Positions 1-8,526 of a stretch of DNA of 47,305 bases are shown in pieces. Under the pieces are notes generated by a model. That model was not told the DNA's origin. It was given only the letters and a program-made list of their open reading frames with translations, and searched no databases. A program made the translations under genes and the position numbers. Source of the stretch: Bacillota bacterium (GTDB lineage: Bacteria > Bacillota > Clostridia > Lachnospirales > Lachnospiraceae); contig JAEWPQ010000272.1 in assembly GCA_023460575.1 (NCBI GenBank), positions 1-47,305 on the forward strand. Direction: 5' to 3'. Every line of letters starts with the position of its first letter. The first letter of the stretch is position 1.

Positions 1-48
1 AGTTTTTACTTTTGCGGGTGACTCCACAATTACTAAACAGTTCGCCAT
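1..48 (-). CDS. topA: DNA topoisomerase I, N-terminal fragment (cut by window edge)
   Basis: Only the first 16 codons are in the window. They read MANCLVIVESPAKVKT, the hallmark start of bacterial type IA topoisomerase I, where the VESPAK stretch opens the TOPRIM domain. A GAGGAG ribosome site lies a few bases upstream of the ATG. The gene follows dprA on the same strand with a 14-bp gap. The comM-dprA-topA order is common in Clostridia and Bacilli, which supports the call despite the short fragment. Confidence 0.88.
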   Translation of the reverse strand, partial: MANCLVIVESPAKVKT

Positions 49-62
49 ACCAAACTCCTCGC

Positions 63-1163
63 CTATTGTTTCTTACCATAATATTGATGGGATGTCTGTA
101 TAATGCTGCCCTTTAATTCCAGTTCCAAAAGGACACCCATGCACTCGCTGACAGACAATCCGCTGCATCTCACAATCTCTTCCAGATTTTTCGGTTGCAA
201 ATCTAGGCAACTATACACCATTTTTTCTTTTTTGGCAAGCCTGTTCTCATTTTTTTCATGAACTCTTAATATTTTACCGCTTTGTAATTTGAAATATTCC
301 ATCACAGTTTCCGGAGACAGTAATACACCGGCCCCTTCGGAAATCAGGGAGTTGCAGCCTGTACTTAAAGGGTCTGACACCCTCCCCGGAAGGGCAAAAA
401 TCTCTTTTCCCTGTTCCAGTGCAAGATTAGCCGTAATCAGAGACCCGCTCTTTTCCCGGGCCTCGATTACAAGAATCACATCGGAAAGTCCGCTTATGAT
501 TCTGTTTCTCATAGGAAAATTCTGAGGCTTCGGCGCTTCATCAGGCAAAAATTCAGTTATAATGCCTCCGCAGTCTGCCATGCGGTTGTATAATCCGTAA
601 TTTTCTTTTGGGTAACAGATATTGATTCCGCACCCCAATACACCGTACGTTTCCTGCCCTGCCTCCAGAGCGCCCTCATGTCCCGCTCCGTCTATTCCAT
701 TTGCTAGACCGCTGATAATCGATATTCCAGCAGCGGATAGTTCTCTTGCCAAGTATACCGCCATCTGGCGTCCGTAATTGGTACAGTTTCTGGCTCCTAT
801 GATAGCAGCAGCAGGTTTCTCCTCTTCCGGCAGTTTTCCCTTTACAAAAAGCCCCACAGGATATCCATAAACCGACAGAAGCCGTTTTGGATAATCATGA
901 TCAAAATGAGCGACAAAGCGTATCCCTCTTTTCTCTAATTGTTCCAGCTGGATACGAGTGGAATCCATATAGGATTTTCGTTCTTCTAATAACGATATCT
1001 CACTTTGTTTTAAAAACCCGCAGCCTTCCAGTTCCTTTCTTTCTATATTATATATCTTCTTATAACTCCCCATGTAATCATGGAGCCTTTTTATTTTCAC
1101 TGCGCCAAGAAATGGAATGTGGGAAAGCCAGTACAGACATTCCCGTTCTTCCAGATTATCCAT
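63..1163 (-). CDS. dprA: DNA processing protein DprA
   Basis: DprA binds single-stranded DNA entering the cell and loads RecA on it during natural transformation. The 366-residue product has the family layout: an N-terminal helical region, a Rossmann-like DNA-processing domain (about residues 75-290) with GARNCTNYG, SGLANGIDGAGHEGAL, a GCG-x-CYP stretch and PMRNRIISGLS, and a C-terminal winged-helix-like region. The ATG is preceded by GGAGG at good spacing and overlaps the end of comM by 8 bp, so the two are probably translationally coupled. DprA is widespread in clostridia not known to be transformable, so its presence does not prove competence. Confidence 0.95.
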   Translation of the reverse strand: MDNLEERECLYWLSHIPFLGAVKIKRLHDYMGSYKKIYNIERKELEGCGFLKQSEISLLEERKSYMDSTRIQLEQLEKRGIRFVAHFDHDYPKRLLSVYGYPVGLFVKGKLPEEEKPAAAIIGARNCTNYGRQMAVYLARELSAAGISIISGLANGIDGAGHEGALEAGQETYGVLGCGINICYPKENYGLYNRMADCGGIITEFLPDEAPKPQNFPMRNRIISGLSDVILVIEAREKSGSLITANLALEQGKEIFALPGRVSDPLSTGCNSLISEGAGVLLSPETVMEYFKLQSGKILRVHEKNENRLAKKEKMVYSCLDLQPKNLEEIVRCSGLSVSECMGVLLELELKGSIIQTSHQYYGKKQ

Positions 1164-2697
1164 AGATACCTCCCCAGAACCTGCCTTCCCGGCTGCGCAG
1201 ACCGGCAGCTTCAGCCAGATGGTTTTTTGTCATTTTTTCAGAGCCTTCCAGATCTGCAATGGTTCTTGCAATTTTTAGTATTTTCTCATATCCCCTGACA
1301 CTGAGTCCCATTGATTCATAGATTTGCTTTAGAAACAGCTCTTCTGTTTTATCCAGCCTGCAGAATCGTTCCAGATCCGGTTTCTTCATAAAACTGTTAA
1401 AATGTATTCTTGTGCCCTTAAAACGCTCCATCTGCATGGATCTTGCCCGCTCGATACGGAGTCTGATGGATGCGGATGCTTCCCCTTTTTCCCCCTGCTG
1501 CAAATCCTTATAACTGACAGGACTTGATTCTGCACAGATATCGAATCTGTCCAGTATTGGCTTTGAGATTCTTCCAAGATATTTGTTTACCTGGCTTTCA
1601 GAACATCTGCACTTCGTTCTGTCCGGATAAAATCCACAAGGGCATGGGTTCATTGCAGCCGCCAATAGAAATTTTGCCGGAAATATATAAGCTCCGTGAG
1701 TTCTTGTTATGGTGATTTCCCCCTCTTCCAGAGGCTGTCTTAAAATCTCAATAGTGGATTTTTGAAATTCGGTCAATTCATCCAGAAACAGTACACCGCC
1801 TGAAGCCAAAGTTAACTCTCCCGGCTTAGGAATACGTCCGCCCCCTGCAAGCGCCTGAGGGCTGATGGTATGATGCGGACTGCGAAAGGGCCGGGTACTC
1901 ATAACAGGAGTTTCCCCGGAAAGCAGACCGCAAACACTGTATATTTTAGAGATTTCCATGATTTCTTCAAAAGAAAGAGATGGCATAATGGTGGGAATTC
2001 GTTTGGCAAACATGGTTTTTCCTGTCCCTGCAGGACCGATATACATAATGTTATGCATTCCCGCTGCAGCAACCTCAGTGGCACGTCTTAAAAACGGCTG
2101 GCCTCCTATGTCTGAAAAATCCACATCATAATATTTCTCCGCAGATCCCGGCAGCTTTTGATCATCAGGGCGCCCCGGCAGCTTTCTTATTCCGTTTAAA
2201 TAATCTGTCAAGTCTTTTAAGGTATCCAGTCCTACAACCTGTATACCATTTGTGACAGATCCTTCTCCCCTGTTCTCTCTGGGAAGATAGCACACTGTCT
2301 TTCCGTCCTTTTTTGCAGCGAGAACAATAGAAAGCGCCCCCGGCACAGGCTTCACTGTACCATCTAACCCCAATTCTCCGGAAAATACACAGTTAGACAA
2401 ACCAGAAGACCGGATCATACCAGAAGCAGATAAAATAGCAATTGCAATGGGAAGATCAAAAGCAGTCCCTTCTTTTCTGATATCTGCAGGAGAGAGATTA
2501 ATGGTTATCTTTTTGGCAGGAATTCGAAAGCCCGAGTTTTTAAGAGCAGTTCTGACTCTGTCCTGCGCCTCCTTAACCTGGGAAGACAGATATCCCACCA
2601 TGGAGAAACCAGGGAGCCCATCGCTGACATCTGCCTCCACAAGAATCGGGACCCCCTCTACCCCAATAATACCAATACTATGAACTTTACTATACAA
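1156..2697 (-). CDS. comM: YifB/ComM family Mg-chelatase-like AAA ATPase
   Basis: A 513-residue ATPase of the ComM/YifB family. In Gram-negative bacteria ComM is a helicase that extends heteroduplex during transformation; the role in Firmicutes is less clear. Domains in order are an N-terminal ChlI/Lon-protease-like fold (about 1-165), an AAA module with Walker A GPAGTGKT (near 219) and Walker B LFLDELTEF, a Cys-rich MNPCPCGFYPD segment in the ATPase core, and a C-terminal Mg-chelatase domain (about 410-510). The start is TTG, supported by AAAGGAG seven bases upstream and by alignment with the usual family N terminus (MFSKV-type). It leads the comM-dprA-topA run. Confidence 0.93.
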   Translation of the reverse strand: MYSKVHSIGIIGVEGVPILVEADVSDGLPGFSMVGYLSSQVKEAQDRVRTALKNSGFRIPAKKITINLSPADIRKEGTAFDLPIAIAILSASGMIRSSGLSNCVFSGELGLDGTVKPVPGALSIVLAAKKDGKTVCYLPRENRGEGSVTNGIQVVGLDTLKDLTDYLNGIRKLPGRPDDQKLPGSAEKYYDVDFSDIGGQPFLRRATEVAAAGMHNIMYIGPAGTGKTMFAKRIPTIMPSLSFEEIMEISKIYSVCGLLSGETPVMSTRPFRSPHHTISPQALAGGGRIPKPGELTLASGGVLFLDELTEFQKSTIEILRQPLEEGEITITRTHGAYIFPAKFLLAAAMNPCPCGFYPDRTKCRCSESQVNKYLGRISKPILDRFDICAESSPVSYKDLQQGEKGEASASIRLRIERARSMQMERFKGTRIHFNSFMKKPDLERFCRLDKTEELFLKQIYESMGLSVRGYEKILKIARTIADLEGSEKMTKNHLAEAAGLRSREGRFWGGIYG

Positions 2698-2793
2698 TTA
2701 AACGCTCCTTTCAAATATAAAGGAAATAAAAATGGAAATTCATGCAGAAATGCACTTGGAATATCCGGAACCGGATTAAATTTATGATAACTT

Positions 2794-2839
2794 AAAAAGC
2801 AGAAAAAGGCAACTATTTTCTCACTTTTTCTGCTTTTTT
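2794..2839 (-). terminator. Rho-independent terminator after the DUF4130 gene
   Basis: A perfect 15-bp stem (2794-2808 with 2824-2838) encloses a 15-base loop and has T-rich flanks on both strands. It lies 32 bp past the stop codon at 2871 and separates the radical-SAM/DUF4130 cassette from comM. Confidence 0.85.
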
Positions 2840-2870
2840 CAAGAAATATTGACATCACCATCAACTCCCG

Positions 2871-3650
2871 TCAGACATCCCTTAATCCCTGAGAAAATTC
2901 AGGCATATATGGCCTGAAGCGAAAAGGCATATGATTAAGCTGACAGACCGGATTGGTACGCTCTTTAATAGAAATACTCTTCCTGAAGCGCCTGAAAAGA
3001 TCTTCGTATTCATCCTCTTTTGCCGATTTCGTAATCTTATCTTCCCATTGGGGTGACAAAAAATCAGTCAGATACCAGGGGCGGAATGCCGGATGGAGAA
3101 CTGCTTTTTTTCTGTTTGCATCATATATTACCCAGTTCTCACTTGAGAGGCGATCCGCAAAATGGGGTGCAAGAAGGACAATTATGTCATTCTTAGGACC
3201 GATCCGGCTTACCAGTAAATCTCCTTCCATCTCTAAAAATCGGACAAATCCAGTCAGAAGGTGTGTTTCATTATCGACAAAGCGGCACATATGGAATATA
3301 TCGTAAACAGCCTGAATCTGCAGCATGCTGACAATACTGGCTCCTGCACGAAATCCGCAGATCAGAAAGCGGTAAATCTTATCTGCACGTTCCACATCAT
3401 TACTCAAAGCAGCTTTGTAAACAACTTCATAGGCTTCCTCTGAAATCTTAGTTCTAATTGCTGCTATCACCTTATCAGCCTTTTGGGAATCAATGGGCAC
3501 ATCTTCATACTGGCAGAACAATTCCATGGTTATACCGTCTTCCTTAAGCCGCAGCATCACATTGTCATGGCCTTTCTTACTGGCCCACGCGGTATAAACA
3601 CCGCTTAAAATCCCCTCTATACTGCTGTCACAAAGATATACCGTCTTCAT
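2871..3650 (-). CDS. DUF4130 / TIGR03915-type DNA metabolism protein
   Basis: A 259-residue protein matching the family annotated as probable DNA metabolism protein (DUF4130, TIGR03915), whose biochemical role is unknown. Visible hallmarks are the N-terminal YLCDSSIEGILSGVYTAW start, the central helical region, and the basic C-terminal tail with NHMPFRFRPYMPEF, which in this family is the NxxPxRyrkylpEF signature. Some relatives carry a uracil-DNA-glycosylase-like domain; none is seen here. The ATG overlaps the radical-SAM stop by four bases (ATGA), so the two genes are almost certainly cotranscribed and coupled. It belongs to the LexA-boxed operon. The family assignment is from memory of conserved motifs. 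Confidence 0.85.
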   Translation of the reverse strand: MKTVYLCDSSIEGILSGVYTAWASKKGHDNVMLRLKEDGITMELFCQYEDVPIDSQKADKVIAAIRTKISEEAYEVVYKAALSNDVERADKIYRFLICGFRAGASIVSMLQIQAVYDIFHMCRFVDNETHLLTGFVRFLEMEGDLLVSRIGPKNDIIVLLAPHFADRLSSENWVIYDANRKKAVLHPAFRPWYLTDFLSPQWEDKITKSAKEDEYEDLFRRFRKSISIKERTNPVCQLNHMPFRFRPYMPEFSQGLRDV

Positions 3651-4975
3651 ACCATAATTCCTCCTGAGCCTGCCTGTGCCAGCAGTCTGGTGTCATCAAA
3701 CAGGGAAAGCTGACGGTAAGTTGCTGTAGAGCTGATATCCCAGACACTTCTCCGTTCTTCACCTACCAGGTGGCTGGATATGTAATCCTCTTCAATCTTT
3801 ACAGGATACATCATCTTGCCAGAACAGGTAATAAAATAATGAGCTCTTTTCAGTACTACCCCCATCTTTTTTAAAGCTTCAAAATCCAATATTCCGCTCC
3901 GTCTGGCAGCCAGTATTCTTTTTACGGACTTCACTCCCATGCCAGGAACTCTTAGTAGAGTAAAATAATCAGCCCGGTTTACTTCCACCGGAAACTGCTC
4001 CAGATGCCTGAGTGCCCAGTCACACTTGGGATCCAGAAGAACATTAAAATTAGGACGCTCTTCGGAAAGAAGTTCTCCTGCCTGAAAGCCATAAAACCGC
4101 ATCAGCCAGTCTGCCTGATAAAGCCTGTGCTCTCTCAAAAGCGGCGGCCCTCCCGGAAGGGCAGGGAGACTGCTGTCCTGATTAACCGGTACAAACGCAG
4201 AATAAAATACTCTTTTCAGATCATAATTCTTATAAAGCGCCTCTGCCACCATCATCATCTGATAATCATTCTCGGGTGTAGCGCCGACGATCATCTGTGT
4301 GCTCTGGCCTGCCGGTACAAAAGCAGGAGTCTTTTTATATTCCATCAATTCATAGCGGTTGGTAACAATTCCGTTCTGAATCTGCTTCATGGGCTTTAAT
4401 ATCTTGTCTCGGTTCTTCCCGGGAGCCAGCTTTTTAAGCCCTTCTGCTGTGGGCAGTTCTAAGTTAATGCTCATTCGGTCTGCAAGAAACCCTGTCTTTT
4501 CAATCAATAACGGATCTGCACCCGGAATTGCTTTAACATGAATATAACCATGAAAATGATACTCCTCCCTCAGCTTTTTTAAGGTCTGGTAAATGAGGTC
4601 CATGGTATAATCAGCACTGTTTAAAACACCAGAACTCAGAAACAGACCTTCAATATAATTACGGCGGTAAAACTGTATGGTGAGCTGGCAAACCTCCTCC
4701 GGAGTAAACGCAGTACGGACTACGTCATTGGAAGATCTGTTGATGCAGTATTTGCAATCGTAAATACACTGATTTGTAAATAATATCTTGAGCAGAGAGA
4801 TACACCTGCCATCTGCCGAAAAACTGTGGCAGATACCTGCTTTGCTTGCATTACCGATGGTGCCCGCCTTCCCCTTACGGTCCACTCCACTGGAAGTACA
4901 GGCTACATCATACTTGGCAGCATCCGACAATATCTCTAATTTTTCCTGAACACTTAACGCTTCCTGTATTAGCAT
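3647..4975 (-). CDS. Radical SAM protein, putative DNA modification/repair (TIGR03916-like)
   Basis: A 442-residue radical SAM enzyme. Cys70, Cys74 and Cys77 form the CX3CX2C motif (CIYDCKYC) that binds the [4Fe-4S] cluster. The N terminus EKLEILSDAAKYDVACTSSG is typical of the family named putative DNA modification/repair radical SAM protein. Near the C terminus, VPGMGVKSVKRILAARR is a helix-hairpin-helix, which supports DNA binding. The substrate is unknown. An upstream in-frame start at 5017 exists, but the ATG at 4975 has GAGGTG five bases away and matches the family N terminus. The 5017 start would put the -10 element and a LexA box inside the coding region. The DUF4130 partner overlaps its 3' end. 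Confidence 0.88.
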   Translation of the reverse strand: MLIQEALSVQEKLEILSDAAKYDVACTSSGVDRKGKAGTIGNASKAGICHSFSADGRCISLLKILFTNQCIYDCKYCINRSSNDVVRTAFTPEEVCQLTIQFYRRNYIEGLFLSSGVLNSADYTMDLIYQTLKKLREEYHFHGYIHVKAIPGADPLLIEKTGFLADRMSINLELPTAEGLKKLAPGKNRDKILKPMKQIQNGIVTNRYELMEYKKTPAFVPAGQSTQMIVGATPENDYQMMMVAEALYKNYDLKRVFYSAFVPVNQDSSLPALPGGPPLLREHRLYQADWLMRFYGFQAGELLSEERPNFNVLLDPKCDWALRHLEQFPVEVNRADYFTLLRVPGMGVKSVKRILAARRSGILDFEALKKMGVVLKRAHYFITCSGKMMYPVKIEEDYISSHLVGEERRSVWDISSTATYRQLSLFDDTRLLAQAGSGGIMV

Positions 4976-4986
4976 CTCTTCACCTC

Positions 4987-4998
4987 GAACATTTGTTC
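4987..4998 (-). promoter_or_regulatory. LexA (SOS) box, downstream copy
   Basis: A perfect GAAC-N4-GTTC palindrome, read on the minus strand as GAACAAATGTTC followed by G, which fits the Firmicute LexA consensus GAAC-RNRY-GTTY. It lies between the -10 element and the ribosome site of the radical-SAM gene, where a bound repressor would block initiation. Confidence 0.78.
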
Positions 4999-5007
4999 TT
5001 AAAAGGA

Positions 5008-5036
5008 ATTTTATCATACATTTATAAAGATTTCAA
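5008..5036 (-). promoter_or_regulatory. Sigma-A promoter of the radical-SAM/DUF4130 operon
   Basis: On the minus strand, TTGAAA (5031-5036), a 17-bp spacer and TAAAAT (5008-5013), with TGA just before the -10 (extended -10). The predicted start is near 5001, giving a leader of about 25 bases. LexA-type boxes flank it on both sides. Confidence 0.7.
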
Positions 5037-5044
5037 GCATTTTC

Positions 5045-5056
5045 GAATGTATGTTC
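5045..5056 (-). promoter_or_regulatory. LexA (SOS) box, upstream copy
   Basis: Read on the minus strand as GAACATACATTC, one change from GAAC-N4-GTTC. It sits nine bases upstream of the -35 hexamer, with its centre 58 bp from the perfect downstream copy. Two boxes around one promoter are unlikely by chance. Confidence 0.6.
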
Positions 5057-5102
5057 TCTACTTAAACAAATTCTTACTCACTGCCATTTACAAAAAAAGC
5101 GG

Positions 5103-5145
5103 ACAACAGAAAAAGACGGCGAAACTCCCCGTCTCTGTCTGTTGT
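5103..5145 (-). terminator. Probable terminator after galE
   Basis: An imperfect hairpin: 5103-5110 pairs with 5138-5145 and 5114-5119 with 5129-5134. On the minus strand it is followed after four bases by a run of seven T. It is placed directly after the galE stop. Confidence 0.65.
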
Positions 5146-5165
5146 TAAACCGTTACCAGTTATCG

Positions 5166-6185
5166 TTATTCTTCAAATCCACCCGGATTATTCTTCTGCC
5201 AATTCCAGGAATCCCGGCACATATCTTTCAGACCACGCTCCGCTCTCCAGCCAAGCTCCTTCTCCGCTTTTGAAGGGTCTGCATAACATTTTGGAACGTC
5301 TCCAGGTCTGCGTTCCAAAATAGTATAAGGAATCTTTAAACCATTGGCTTCTTCAAACGCTCCAATAACATCAAGAACACTGTATCCCATTCCGGTTCCC
5401 AGATTATAGATCCACACACCGCCAGCCTGTTTTGACATGGCATTTAAAGCCTTTACGTGACCCACAGCCAGATCAACTACATGAATATAGTCCCTGACAC
5501 AGGTTCCATCCGGCGTATCATAATCATTGCCGAATACTCCCAGACGTTCCAGTTTTCCTACCGCAACCTGAGTAATATAAGGAAGAAGGTTGTTGGGCGT
5601 TCCTTTCGGATCTTCTCCAATGCGGCCTGATTCATGAGCTCCGATAGGATTGAAGTAGCGTAATAACATAACATTCCACTCCGGGTCTGCCGTATTTAAG
5701 TCAGTCAGGATCTGCTCCAGCATTCCCTTAGTTCTTCCATAAGGATTCGTGATATCTCCCTTTGGACATTCTTCTGTGATAGGCACAAACTCCGGATCTC
5801 CATATACTGTCGCGGAAGAGCTGAACACAATGCTCTTCACTCCGTGTTTTCTCATAACATCACAAAGCACTAAAGTTCCTGTAATGTTATTGTGATAATA
5901 TTCAAGAGGTTTGTATACTGATTCCCCCACTGCCTTAAGTCCTGCAAAATGAATGACACCATCTATGGATTCTTTTTCAAAGATCTGCTCCAGCGCTTCC
6001 CGGTCCAGTAAATCCGACTCATAAAAATTCAGTTTTTTCCCTGTAATTTCCATTACACGTTTCATGGATTCCCTGCTTGAATTACAAAGATTGTCAACCG
6101 CTACCACCTCTAAACCGGCATTCAGCAGTTCCACACACGTATGACTTCCTATGTATCCTGCACCACCGGTAACTAATATCGCCAT
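5166..6185 (-). CDS. galE: UDP-glucose 4-epimerase
   Basis: GalE interconverts UDP-glucose and UDP-galactose with bound NAD, feeding galactose use and cell-surface glycan synthesis. The 339-residue length is normal. Motifs are the Rossmann GGAGYIGSH at the N terminus, FSSSATVYG (catalytic Ser/Thr region), YGRTK (catalytic Tyr-x3-Lys) and the C-terminal ERRPGDVPKCYADPSKA substrate-binding segment typical of short-chain epimerases. AAGGAGG lies a few bases upstream of the ATG, and a good promoter precedes it. It appears monocistronic, with no Leloir partners (galK, galT) next to it. Confidence 0.96.
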   Translation of the reverse strand: MAILVTGGAGYIGSHTCVELLNAGLEVVAVDNLCNSSRESMKRVMEITGKKLNFYESDLLDREALEQIFEKESIDGVIHFAGLKAVGESVYKPLEYYHNNITGTLVLCDVMRKHGVKSIVFSSSATVYGDPEFVPITEECPKGDITNPYGRTKGMLEQILTDLNTADPEWNVMLLRYFNPIGAHESGRIGEDPKGTPNNLLPYITQVAVGKLERLGVFGNDYDTPDGTCVRDYIHVVDLAVGHVKALNAMSKQAGGVWIYNLGTGMGYSVLDVIGAFEEANGLKIPYTILERRPGDVPKCYADPSKAEKELGWRAERGLKDMCRDSWNWQKNNPGGFEE

Positions 6186-6217
6186 GTTAACTTCCTCCTT
6201 TAAAATGTCCTGAAACT

Positions 6218-6246
6218 ATTATAAGCAGGAAATCGGAAAATAACAA
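6218..6246 (-). promoter_or_regulatory. Promoter of galE
   Basis: Minus strand TTGTTA (6241-6246), 17 bp, TATAAT (6218-6223), about 30 bp upstream of the galE start. Confidence 0.7.
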
Positions 6247-6288
6247 TGTAGAATTTCTTAAAAACCTATGATTTTTATCTGATTTTTT

Positions 6289-8526
6289 CTATTTGAAAAT
6301 AGAAGCAAAAAAATTAAAAATGCTTTTAAATATGTTTCCTATGCGGTGAAACACACTGCCATCCGGATGGAAATCTTCATCCACTTTCACATCGTCATCT
6401 TCTTCATTCTCCTTGATTTCTCCAGTTCTCAGTATGATTTGAATGCTCTTTGGCGATGGATTTCTTAATGATGTCATGGATACAGGTTTCGCTTCTAAAT
6501 CGATGTTTAACAGGGTGGTATCCTCAGTGGTATATTCATCCCATTTATCATCAATGGTATTTTTTATGGTATCCTTGGCATTTCTCAAAACTTGAGTCTG
6601 ATCAAGACCATTTCCTGCAACATCCAGGGTATCAGCCAGACCGTTTAATGTCTTTTCCGTGCTGCCATTTAAAGAATTACCCACTGTCTTCATCTGATTC
6701 TCCAGAGATCGGAAGAATACGTTCATGGAATCAATGCTTCCTGATGCACTGTCTGTCATTACTCCCATATCTGTCAGCGTATTAAGCATCTCATCATGAT
6801 GGCGGTTTAAAATTCCATTCAGTTCTTCCGCATTTCCAATCAGGTCATCTGCAGTATCACAAAGTTTTCCAATGGCATCGGACGATCGTATTACACCGTC
6901 TGCCGCACCGTTCATATGATTTCTTTCTGAATAGAGATCTCCAAGAAGAGCTTTTGTAAATCCAAGGAACTTTGTCATATCATCGGTCAGTGCGGCTCCG
7001 CTTCCTGCCAGCTGGGGAAGTATCTGTGCCAGTGGCGCAGCAGCTTTTAGTGCTGCCTTTGAAGCAGAACTGGGGGAAGCGGTAGTTGCGCCTCCCAGTG
7101 CAGAAGTTAAATATTCGGTTAATGTATTGATCTCTGTAACAGAATAGCCCTTCTCATTAAATAAATAGGAGGAAATTTCATCTGAGTCAGCCAGACCTTC
7201 CTCTGTGATGTCCTGAAGCAGTTCTTCCAGCTGCTCATCTCCCATCCCCTGCGCCGATGCGCTGAGTGATCCGGTTAAAGCCGTCATCTGGGGGAGTATC
7301 TGTCCAAGTGCTGCAAGTTCCTTTGCCAGCGCCTGCTGCTGTTCTGTCAGTGTATTGAAATGCTCCTGTGTCTTATCAAGCTGCTTTAAGAACATCTGGG
7401 TTTTCATTCCGGTTTCCGGTGAATTTGCCAGTCTCTGCAATTCTTCCAGTTCATCTCTGAGTTTCCTGACACCCTCCTGTAAATCATTTAAATCCGGAGA
7501 GAGATCACTTAGAATTTCAGTTAAGTGATTCGTCTGGCTTCTCAAATCATTTAACGCAGTTTTCGCATTCTGCGTGTGATTATAAAACGGCCTCAGTGTC
7601 TGGGACAGGCCATCAAGTGCCGCCAGTGCATCATCTGCATTCTGATAGACCTTTCCCTTGGAATCCGCCACAATCTGCCTGGTTTTATCAAGTCCTCTGA
7701 TTCCATTTGATGTGCTGTCAATGCTGTTTTTCATCTGATCCATGGTATTCATAACAACATCCAGGCTGTCACTGATGGCATCTGCGGAATCTTCCATGGT
7801 TTCCTTGGCTTCCCGCAAGTCTTTTACTTTGTCAAGCTGGCTGACTGTCAGCGGGACCATGGCAAATACAATCCCGGAGAATTTAAAATTATCCGTACCA
7901 ATGCGAATGGAATAATGTCCGTCTTCTCCTGGCAGAGCAAAGAAAACTACCGTGCTTAGATTCCCTACTGTCTGCACCTGTGCACCTTCGGCCTCCAGGC
8001 TTAAGTTTTTATCCATATCCACAACAGCACTGCCCATCAATGTCATATTGTTTTTATAGAAATCAGAAAGTCCTTCATTAGGCGACAGGTCCACATTCAC
8101 TTCAATCAGACCCTTTTCCCCTGCCAGTTCTTCCGCTTTTTTCTCCACTCCGTTAAGCCTGTAACTGACTGTAATATTCCAGGGCAGCTCCTTTTTTTCC
8201 GTTTTTGTCTGTCCTTCAAAATAAAATCTGTTTTCGCCTGCTTCCGGTGTAAAAGTTATTGAACCGTCGTCCCCCACCACCGGTTTGGAATGATCCGTTA
8301 AATTAATAACCTTTTCATAATTCCCGTAATCTACCAACGGGTCATTTCCATTTAACCTGTAAATCTTTACCACGCTGCTTTCCTTTATCTCCCCATAAGG
8401 GTCCATTGTCACGTAAAGAGTTTCATCGCATGGAGGCTGTATTTCCGATGCCAATGGCACCAGTACGGACTGCATGGAGATAACAGCCGCCAGCCCTATG
8501 GGAAATATTTTTTTATGCCTGTTCAT
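6289..8526 (-). CDS. Secreted, coiled-coil-rich partner protein of an MMPL exporter
   Basis: A 745-residue protein with no recognised enzymatic motif. It begins with a basic N terminus and a hydrophobic stretch (IFPIGLAAVISMQSVLVPLAS) that looks like a signal peptide or anchor. Next come a beta-rich region (about 30-230), a long Gln/Leu/Asp-rich helical region with heptad-like spacing (about 235-660), and a short amphipathic Phe/Lys-rich C-terminal tail that could lie on the membrane. Similar proteins occur beside MMPL transporters in Clostridia and somewhat resemble the extracytoplasmic helical part of YhgE/Pip proteins. The ATG at 8526 is chosen because AGGAGG is 8 bases away; the ATG at 8532 is too close to it. 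It overlaps the transporter gene by 14 bp. An envelope adaptor role is inferred. Confidence 0.7.
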   Translation of the reverse strand: MNRHKKIFPIGLAAVISMQSVLVPLASEIQPPCDETLYVTMDPYGEIKESSVVKIYRLNGNDPLVDYGNYEKVINLTDHSKPVVGDDGSITFTPEAGENRFYFEGQTKTEKKELPWNITVSYRLNGVEKKAEELAGEKGLIEVNVDLSPNEGLSDFYKNNMTLMGSAVVDMDKNLSLEAEGAQVQTVGNLSTVVFFALPGEDGHYSIRIGTDNFKFSGIVFAMVPLTVSQLDKVKDLREAKETMEDSADAISDSLDVVMNTMDQMKNSIDSTSNGIRGLDKTRQIVADSKGKVYQNADDALAALDGLSQTLRPFYNHTQNAKTALNDLRSQTNHLTEILSDLSPDLNDLQEGVRKLRDELEELQRLANSPETGMKTQMFLKQLDKTQEHFNTLTEQQQALAKELAALGQILPQMTALTGSLSASAQGMGDEQLEELLQDITEEGLADSDEISSYLFNEKGYSVTEINTLTEYLTSALGGATTASPSSASKAALKAAAPLAQILPQLAGSGAALTDDMTKFLGFTKALLGDLYSERNHMNGAADGVIRSSDAIGKLCDTADDLIGNAEELNGILNRHHDEMLNTLTDMGVMTDSASGSIDSMNVFFRSLENQMKTVGNSLNGSTEKTLNGLADTLDVAGNGLDQTQVLRNAKDTIKNTIDDKWDEYTTEDTTLLNIDLEAKPVSMTSLRNPSPKSIQIILRTGEIKENEEDDDVKVDEDFHPDGSVFHRIGNIFKSIFNFFASIFK

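Noticed and set aside
4976..5017. N-terminal extension of the radical-SAM gene to 5017
   Set aside because: It would put the -10 element and a LexA box inside the coding region, lacks a ribosome site, and does not fit the family N terminus.
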